The translations under genes and the position numbers were made by a program. A stretch of 64,000 nucleotides of DNA from positions 228,574 through 292,573 of the forward strand of contig NZ_HG326655.1 in NCBI RefSeq assembly GCF_000308295.2. Direction: 5' to 3'. Source of the stretch: Afipia birgiae 34632. Lineage in GTDB: Bacteria > Pseudomonadota > Alphaproteobacteria > Rhizobiales > Xanthobacteraceae. Positions within the stretch are counted from its first letter, which is position 1, and every line of letters begins with the position of its first letter. Shown piece after piece: positions 58,260 to 64,000 of this stretch. The notes under the pieces are model-generated. The model saw only the letters and a program-made list of their open reading frames with translations. It did not search any database and had not been told where the DNA came from.

Positions 58260-58350
58260 GTCTGATTTCCTGACGTCAAATCAGGCTTGTACGCATCTGG
58301 TTTGTTTGGGAATGGTATTTCCGGAAATCGGTTTCCGGATCGAGTGACAA

Positions 58351-58380
58351 GGGTCTGATTCAGCAAGCTGAATCAGACCC
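58351..58380 (+). terminator. Terminator of the livGFHM operon
   Basis: GGGTCTGATTCAG (58351-58363) pairs perfectly with CTGAATCAGACCC (58368-58380) around CAAG, followed by CCTCATTTTT. A shorter dyad, CTGATTT/AAATCAG, lies at 58262-58284. The 13-bp stem separates the membrane genes from the first binding-protein gene. Confidence 0.88.
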
Positions 58381-58463
58381 CCTCATTTTTGCCCCTCGGG
58401 CATGATCTTTCTTCCGGGCCAATTTCCGCCAAGCGGAATACCGCATGTCAGGGAGAGACTAAA

Positions 58464-59693
58464 ATGTTATCCAAACTCAGGCTCAACGTAGCAGCAGTGT
58501 CGGCCGTCGCCGCGCTCGCGATGACGAGTGGCCACGCGCTCGCGCAAAAAAAATACGACACCGGCGCAAGCGACACCGAAATCAAGATCGGCAACATCAT
58601 GCCTTACAGCGGTCCTGCGTCCGCGTACGGCGTCATCGGGAAGATGGAAGAAGCCTACTTCAAGATGATCAACGACCAGGGCGGCATCAACGGCCGCAAG
58701 ATCAACTTCATCACCTACGATGACGGCTACTCGCCGCCGAAGGCTGTGGAGCAGGCCCGCAAGCTGGTCGAAAGCGACGAAGTCCTCCTCGTATTCGGAC
58801 CGCTCGGCACGCCGTCGAACTCCGCGATCCAGAAATATCTGAACGCGAAGAAGATCCCGCAGCTGTTTGTCGCCACCGGCGCGACGAAGTTCGGCGAGCC
58901 GAAGGAATTCCCATGGACCATGGGCTGGCAGCCGCCCTACCAGAGCGAAAGCCGCGTCTATGCAAAGTATCTGCTGAAGGAAAAGCCCGACGCGAAGATC
59001 GCGATCATGTACCAGAATGACGACTTCGGCAAAGACATGCTGAAGGGTCTCAAGGACGGTCTCGGCGCGAAGGCGTCGCAAATCATCGCGGAAGACAGCT
59101 ATGAAGTGTCCGAGCCGACCATCGACTCGCACATCATCAAGCTGAAGGCCACGGGCGCCGACGTCTTCGTCAGCTTCACGACGCCGAAGTTCGCCGCCCA
59201 GGCGATCAAGAAGGTCGCGGAACTCGGCTGGAAGCCGATGTACATCCAGAGCAACGTCGGCGCATCGGTCGGCAGCGTGCTCAAGCCGGCAGGCTTCGAG
59301 AATGCGCAAGGCATCCTGTCGGCGGCGTATGCCAAGGACGGCGCCGATTCGCAGTGGGACAACGACGAGGGCATGAAGAAATTCTACGCCTTCCTCGCCA
59401 AGTACGCTCCGGACATGAACAAGACCGACGGCTCCGTCGTCTACGGCTACGGCCAGGCGCAGACGCTGGTTCAGGTGCTCAAGCAGGCAGGCGATAACCT
59501 GACCCGCGAGAACATCATGAAGCAGGCCGCCAGCCTGAAGGACTTCACCCCCGATACACTGCTGCCGGGCGTGAAGATCAACACCAGCGCGACCGACTTC
59601 TACCCGATCGACCAGTTGCAGATCATGCAGTTCAAGGGTGACAAGTACGAGCTGCAGGGACCGATCATCGCCGGCGGGATGGGCGGCAGCTGA
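58464..59693 (+). CDS. Periplasmic binding protein, LivK type, copy 1
   Basis: The ATG at 58464 gives 409 residues with a signal peptide ending GHALAQ, then KKYDTGASDTEIKIGNIMPY. It is a type I periplasmic binding protein related to amino-acid/amide receptors. It is one of three tandem paralogues of identical length, and the most divergent of them (MEEAYFKMINDQGGING where the others have AYFNKINAEGGING). It should feed LivHM. The ligand could be a carboxylate or aromatic acid; this is inferred from the neighbouring beta-oxidation operon. Confidence 0.9.
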   Translation: MLSKLRLNVAAVSAVAALAMTSGHALAQKKYDTGASDTEIKIGNIMPYSGPASAYGVIGKMEEAYFKMINDQGGINGRKINFITYDDGYSPPKAVEQARKLVESDEVLLVFGPLGTPSNSAIQKYLNAKKIPQLFVATGATKFGEPKEFPWTMGWQPPYQSESRVYAKYLLKEKPDAKIAIMYQNDDFGKDMLKGLKDGLGAKASQIIAEDSYEVSEPTIDSHIIKLKATGADVFVSFTTPKFAAQAIKKVAELGWKPMYIQSNVGASVGSVLKPAGFENAQGILSAAYAKDGADSQWDNDEGMKKFYAFLAKYAPDMNKTDGSVVYGYGQAQTLVQVLKQAGDNLTRENIMKQAASLKDFTPDTLLPGVKINTSATDFYPIDQLQIMQFKGDKYELQGPIIAGGMGGS

Positions 59694-59727
59694 TCTTCCG
59701 CACCGCGGAAGATAACAGATAGGAAAT

Positions 59728-59764
59728 AAGCCCTCCGCGACGCCCGTCGCGGGGGGCTTTTCGT
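59728..59764 (+). terminator. Terminator of binding-protein copy 1
   Basis: AAGCCCTCCGCGAC pairs with GTCGCGGGGGGCTT around GCCC and is followed by TTCG. The sequence TTTTCGTTGAAC after it recurs behind the terminator of copy 2, showing that terminator and promoter regions were duplicated with the gene. Confidence 0.82.
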
Positions 59765-59858
59765 TGAACGAAGGCTGCAAAGGGTATTCAATTGCGCTGG
59801 GCCGCAAAGAGCTCCCGTCACAAGAAACAGCGGAAGGACACACACCAGGGAGAATTGA

Positions 59859-61088
59859 ATGTCAGCTATCTACTCGCGACTCGCGATTGCCTCGGCCGCC
59901 ATGGCCCTTCTCGCGGCGACAAGCACCGGCGCCCTCGCCCAGAAGAAATACGATCCGGGTGCATCCGATACCGAAATCAAGATCGGCAACATCATGCCCT
60001 ACAGCGGACCGGCCTCCGCCTACGGCGTCATCGGAAAAACCGAACAGGCCTACTTCAACAAGATCAACGCTGAAGGCGGCATCAACGGCCGCAAGATCAA
60101 CTTCATCTCGTATGACGATGCCTACAGTCCGCCGAAGGCGGTCGAGCAGGCGCGCAAGCTGGTCGAGAGCGATGAAGTTCTCCTGATCTTCAACTCGCTC
60201 GGCACGCCGTCGAACTCGGCGATCCAGAAATACATGAACTCCAAGAAGGTGCCGCAACTGTTCGTCGCCACCGGCGCGACCAAGTGGAACGACCCGAAGG
60301 AGTTTCCCTGGACCATGGGCTGGCAGCCCAACTACCAGAGCGAGGGCCGAATCTACGCGAAGTACATGATGAAGGAGAAACCGAACGGCAAGATCGGAAT
60401 CCTTTATCAGAACGACGACTACGGCAAGGACTACCTCAAGGGTATCAAGGACGGCCTCGGCGCCAAGGCGGCAACGATGATCATCGCCGAAGAACCCTAT
60501 GAGACCAGCGTTCCCACCGTCGATTCGCAGATCGTTGCGCTGAAGTCGAAAGGCGTCGATATCTTCATCAGCATCACCACGCCGAAGTTCGCCGCCCAGT
60601 CGATTAAAAAGGTCGCGGAACTCCAGTGGAAGCCGATGTTCATCCTGAACAACGTCGGTGCCTCGACCGGAACCGTCATGAAACCTGCGGGCTTCGAAAA
60701 CTCGCAGGGCATCATCTCGGCGGCTTACGCCAAGGACGCCACCGATCCGCAATGGAAGGACGATGCCGGCATCAAGGCCTTCGATGCTTTCCTCGCCAAA
60801 TACTATCCCGAAGGCAACCGGGCCGACGGATCGGTGATGGTCGGTTACGACGTTGCGCAGACCCTGGTTCATGTTCTCAAGGCGTGCGGCGACAATCTCA
60901 CCCGCGAGAACGTCATGAAGCAGGCGGCCAGCATCAAGGATCTGCAACTCGACGGCCTGTTGCCCGGCGTCAAGATCAACACCAGCGCGACCAACTTCGC
61001 ACCGATCAGCCAGTTGCAACTGCAGAGGTTCGAGGGAGATCGCTGGGTGCTGTTCGGCGATGTCATGAGCGGTGACGTTGGCGGTTAA
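59859..61088 (+). CDS. Periplasmic binding protein, LivK type, copy 2
   Basis: This 409-residue protein has a signal peptide ending TGALAQ and the same core as its neighbours (KKYDPGASDTEIKIGNIMPY). It matches copy 3 more closely than copy 1, for instance in VLLIFNSLGTPSNSAIQKYM and ATGATKWNDPK. A CAGGGAGAA ribosome site precedes the ATG. It stands between two terminators and so is probably its own unit. A difference in ligand from the other copies is possible but cannot be shown here. Confidence 0.9.
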   Translation: MSAIYSRLAIASAAMALLAATSTGALAQKKYDPGASDTEIKIGNIMPYSGPASAYGVIGKTEQAYFNKINAEGGINGRKINFISYDDAYSPPKAVEQARKLVESDEVLLIFNSLGTPSNSAIQKYMNSKKVPQLFVATGATKWNDPKEFPWTMGWQPNYQSEGRIYAKYMMKEKPNGKIGILYQNDDYGKDYLKGIKDGLGAKAATMIIAEEPYETSVPTVDSQIVALKSKGVDIFISITTPKFAAQSIKKVAELQWKPMFILNNVGASTGTVMKPAGFENSQGIISAAYAKDATDPQWKDDAGIKAFDAFLAKYYPEGNRADGSVMVGYDVAQTLVHVLKACGDNLTRENVMKQAASIKDLQLDGLLPGVKINTSATNFAPISQLQLQRFEGDRWVLFGDVMSGDVGG

Positions 61089-61160
61089 GGTCTTCGCACT
61101 GCAAAAGGCCGATCTTGGTCGTTAATGGGGCCTGCTTCATATTTCGCCTGATGAAACATC

Positions 61161-61194
61161 AAGCCCTCTGCGAGGCGATCGCAGAGGGCTTTTC
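61161..61194 (+). terminator. Terminator of binding-protein copy 2
   Basis: AAGCCCTCTGCG (61161-61172) pairs with CGCAGAGGGCTT around a 7-nt loop, followed by TT and CGTTGAAC. It is of the same design as the terminator behind copy 1. Confidence 0.85.
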
Positions 61195-61311
61195 GTTGAA
61201 CAGGCCAGCTAAAAGGTATTGAATGACGGCGAGCCGCCAAGAGCTTTCAAAAAGCCAAGAGCTTTAAAAAATAAAAGACTGAGGACACGAACAAAAATCA
61301 GGGAGCAAAGA

Positions 61312-62541
61312 ATGTCTATGACTACGTCTCGACTTGCTACTGCCGCTGCGACTTTCGCTTTTGTCGCAACGATGAGCAGCGGCGCACTGGCCCAGAAAAA
61401 ATACGACACCGGCGCCACCGACACCGAAATCAAGATCGGCAGCATCATGCCCTACAGCGGACCGGCGTCCGCCTACGGCATCATCGGCAAGACGCAGGCG
61501 GCCTATTTCAACAAGATCAACGCCGAAGGCGGCATCAACGGCCGCAAGATCAATTTCATTTCCTATGACGACGGCTACTCGCCGCCCAAGGCCGTGGAGC
61601 AGGCGCGCAAGCTGGTCGAGAGCGACGAAGTTCTGCTGATCTTCAACTCGCTCGGCACGCCGTCGAACTCGGCGATCCAGAAATACATGAACGCCAAGAA
61701 GGTGCCGCAACTGTTCGTCGCCACCGGCGCAACTAAATGGAACGATCCGAAGAACTTTCCATGGACCATGGGCTGGCAGCCCAACTATCAGAGCGAAGGC
61801 GTCATCTACGCGAAATACCTGATGAAGGAAAAGCCAGCCGGCAAGATCGGCATCCTTTATCAGAACGACGACTTCGGTAAGGACGTCTTAAAGGGACTGA
61901 AGGACGGTCTCGGAGCCAAGGGCGCTTCGATGATCATCGCTGAGGAGTCTTACGAGACGTCCGTGCCGACGATCGATTCGCAGGTCGTGGCGCTGAAATC
62001 GAAGGGCGCTGATGTTTTCGTCAGCATCACCACGCCGAAGTTCGGCGCGCAGTCGATCAAGAAAGTCGCCGAGCTTGGATGGAAACCGCTGTTCATCCTG
62101 AACAACGTCGCTTCGTCCACCGGATCGGTCATCAAGCCGGCCGGGTTCGAAAATGCACAGGACGTGATCTCCGCGACCTACGGCAAGGATCCGACCGACC
62201 CGCAGTGGAAGGACGATCCGGGCGTGAAGAACTTCGACGCCTTCCTCGCGAAGTACTTCCCTGAAGCCAACCGGGCCGACAGTTCCGTCGCGTACGGTTA
62301 CAGCTCGGCGCAGACGATGGTGCACGTGCTGAAGGCCTGCGGTGACAATCTCACGCGCGAGAACGTCATGAAGCAGGCGGCCAGCATCAAGGACCTTCAG
62401 CAGGAGATGGGTCTGCCCGGCATCAAGCTGAACACCAGCGCAAACGACTTCGCTCCGATCGAGCAGTTGCAGATGATGAAGTTCAAGGGCGAGCGCTGGG
62501 AGCTGTTCGGCCCCATCATCAGCGGCGAGATCGGCGGCTGA
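61312..62541 (+). CDS. Periplasmic binding protein, LivK type, copy 3
   Basis: The ATG at 61312 (GGGAGCAAAG upstream) gives 409 residues with a signal ending SGALAQ. The mature part closely follows copy 2 over its whole length, with scattered changes (for example DLQQEMGLPGIKLNTSANDF near the end). I rejected the frame extension to 61219 because it covers the leader region. It probably arose by the most recent duplication in the array. Function: ligand capture for the Liv-type importer. Confidence 0.9.
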   Translation: MSMTTSRLATAAATFAFVATMSSGALAQKKYDTGATDTEIKIGSIMPYSGPASAYGIIGKTQAAYFNKINAEGGINGRKINFISYDDGYSPPKAVEQARKLVESDEVLLIFNSLGTPSNSAIQKYMNAKKVPQLFVATGATKWNDPKNFPWTMGWQPNYQSEGVIYAKYLMKEKPAGKIGILYQNDDFGKDVLKGLKDGLGAKGASMIIAEESYETSVPTIDSQVVALKSKGADVFVSITTPKFGAQSIKKVAELGWKPLFILNNVASSTGSVIKPAGFENAQDVISATYGKDPTDPQWKDDPGVKNFDAFLAKYFPEANRADSSVAYGYSSAQTMVHVLKACGDNLTRENVMKQAASIKDLQQEMGLPGIKLNTSANDFAPIEQLQMMKFKGERWELFGPIISGEIGG

Positions 62542-62617
62542 CGATCGGCGGTAGCCGGATTTCCAGAACTGGAATCCGGTTTCCCTGCTCCGTACAGGCA
62601 CATCTGAGAATATTCCC

Positions 62618-62647
62618 GCCCTCCGCAATAACTTGCGGAGGGCCTTT
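62618..62647 (+). terminator. Terminator of binding-protein copy 3
   Basis: GCCCTCCGCAA (62618-62628) pairs perfectly with TTGCGGAGGGC around TAAC, followed by CTTTT. It closes the array of binding-protein genes before the glycerate kinase gene. Confidence 0.85.
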
Positions 62648-62701
62648 TACTGGATGCCCGATCATGCCATGTCTTGAGCCCGTCCAGTTTCACGCGATGA
62701 C

Positions 62702-63988
62702 ATGATGACCGATAAACGCCCTTTGCTGCGCGCCATTTTCGACGCCGCCGTTGCTGCGGCCCACCCGGATCGCATCCTTGCCGAACACCTCCCGCCTCCG
62801 CCGCGCGGCCGCATCATCTGTCTCGCCGCAGGCAAGGCTGCCGGCGCACTGGCCCATGCCGCGGAGCGGCATTATCTCGACGAAAACCGCATCGATCCGG
62901 CGCAGCTGTCAGGGCTCGCCACCACGCGCCATGGATACGGCAAGCCGACGAAACGCATCGAAATTGTCGAGGCCGGTCATCCGGTACCTGACGAAGCGGG
63001 GTTGAAGGCCGCGAGCCGGACCCTTGAACTCGCCCGGGGCGCTGGCCCCGACGACCTGGTTCTGGTGCTGCTGTCAGGTGGCGGCTCCGCAAACTGGATC
63101 GCACCAGCGGAAGGGGTTTCGTTCGCGCAAAAGCAGGCGATGAACAAGAGCCTGCTGCGCTCCGGCGCGCCGATCGGCGAAATGAATACCGTGCGCAAGC
63201 ACCTGTCGCGCATCAAGGGTGGCAGGCTCGCGCGCGCCGCCGCGCCCGCGCGGATTCTGACGCTGGCGATCTCCGACGTGCCGTTCGATGATCCGGCCAC
63301 CATTGCATCCGGACCGACGGTGCCGGACACCACGACGCTCGCCGATGCCCGCGAGATCGTCGCCCGCTATGACATCAAGACAGATGACGCTGTGGTCGCC
63401 GCGTTGAACGATCCGCGCAACGAGAGCTGCAAACCCGGCGACAGCGCCTTCGCGCATGCCGACTTCAGGATCATCGCCCGGCCGCAGGAGTCGCTCGATG
63501 CTGCGGTGGCGGTCGCACGGAACGCCGGTTACGAGATCGTCGCGCTTGGCGCGGACCTCGAGGGCGAAGCACGCGACGTTGCCGCCGCCCATGCGCAGAT
63601 TGCACTGAAGGCGCACGCCGAGGGCAAGAGGCTTGCAATTCTCTCCGGCGGGGAGTTGACCGTCACCGTGCGCGGCAATGGGCGCGGTGGCCCCAACCAG
63701 GAATACGTGCTCGCGCTTGCAAGCCTGTTTGCCGGCACATCAGGCATTTCCGTGCTGGCGGGGGACACCGATGGCGCGGACGGCGGCGCCGGACATCCGA
63801 CCGATCCGGCCGGCGCGATCCTCGATCAGCGCACCTTCGCAAAGATGCGCGAACTGAAGCTCGATCCGAAGGCGTATCTCGACAACAACGACGCGACGGC
63901 GTTTTTCACCGCAACCGGCGATCTGCTCAACACCGGCCCGACACTGACCAACGTCAACGACATCCGCATCATCCTGGTGGATCCGTAA
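62702..63988 (+). CDS. Glycerate 2-kinase (MOFRL/GckA family)
   Basis: This 428-residue protein of the GckA/TtuD family has GRIICLAAGKAAGALAHAAE (about 36-55), the nucleotide-site region LVLVLLSGGGSANWIAPAEG (about 120-139) and a MOFRL C-terminal domain with LSGGELTVTVRGNGRGGPNQ (about 315-334) and GDTDGADG. It should phosphorylate D-glycerate to 2-phosphoglycerate in glyoxylate, tartrate or serine metabolism. It starts ATGATG; either codon is possible. There is no glycerate pathway gene next to it in this window. Confidence 0.9.
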   Translation: MMTDKRPLLRAIFDAAVAAAHPDRILAEHLPPPPRGRIICLAAGKAAGALAHAAERHYLDENRIDPAQLSGLATTRHGYGKPTKRIEIVEAGHPVPDEAGLKAASRTLELARGAGPDDLVLVLLSGGGSANWIAPAEGVSFAQKQAMNKSLLRSGAPIGEMNTVRKHLSRIKGGRLARAAAPARILTLAISDVPFDDPATIASGPTVPDTTTLADAREIVARYDIKTDDAVVAALNDPRNESCKPGDSAFAHADFRIIARPQESLDAAVAVARNAGYEIVALGADLEGEARDVAAAHAQIALKAHAEGKRLAILSGGELTVTVRGNGRGGPNQEYVLALASLFAGTSGISVLAGDTDGADGGAGHPTDPAGAILDQRTFAKMRELKLDPKAYLDNNDATAFFTATGDLLNTGPTLTNVNDIRIILVDP

Positions 63989-64000
63989 CCCCCTCGCCCC

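Overview
The window is chromosomal DNA of an alphaproteobacterium, most likely Bradyrhizobiaceae/Nitrobacteraceae (Bradyrhizobium, Rhodopseudomonas, Afipia, Tardiphaga and relatives). The reasons are high GC, strong third-position bias with many long shadow frames, urea-transport genes joined to urease genes, a Caulobacter/rhizobial type cpa (Tad) pilus locus, a pimFABCD-like dicarboxylate operon, and two repeat families that I recall from Bradyrhizobium-type genomes. I see no tRNA, rRNA, CRISPR array, transposase or phage gene.

Layout. 1-6892 (minus strand): urtABCDE urea ABC transporter followed by ureD and the start of ureA, preceded by a good sigma-54 promoter and a possible NtrC site, so this is a nitrogen-limitation urea uptake and hydrolysis operon. 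7352-9744 (plus): an RNA-remodelling trio of RhlE-type helicase, tailed IF-1 and cold-shock protein, with structured leaders. 9806-22201: the Flp/Tad pilus locus. Two TadE/G-like genes and a full-length cpaB lie on the minus strand; two tandem flp pilins, a small membrane ORF, cpaA, an internally deleted cpaB, cpaC-D-E-F, tadB and tadC lie on the plus strand; tadD is convergent. 22417-32394: an M17 aminopeptidase and an NlpC/P60 hydrolase, convergent with a yej-type peptide importer that has two substrate-binding proteins. 32598-43416: a membrane-anchored cytochrome c, kdsB-pheA, a luciferase-like oxidoreductase, metF-metH, a His/Met-rich secreted protein, an exported beta-carbonic anhydrase and a GST. 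43484-53536 (minus): glpK, an SDR and a beta-oxidation operon resembling pimFABCD. 53666-62541 (plus): an IclR regulator divergent from that operon, then a branched-chain-type ABC transporter (G, F, H, M) followed by three tandem paralogous binding proteins. 62702-63988: a glycerate kinase.

How the parts fit. The operon at 46031-53536 supplies ligase, two acyl-CoA dehydrogenase subunits, hydratase/dehydrogenase and thiolase. The divergent IclR regulator and the adjacent importer suggest uptake and beta-oxidation of a carboxylate such as a dicarboxylic or ring-derived acid; that link is inference.

I found no clearly new multi-gene system. The most unusual features are the split cpaB arrangement (a remnant in the canonical operon slot and an intact inverted copy 2 kb away), duplication of the flp transcription unit, triplication of the binding-protein units with their terminators, a pair of interlocked inverted repeats between the luciferase-like gene and metF, and repeat elements flanking pimD.
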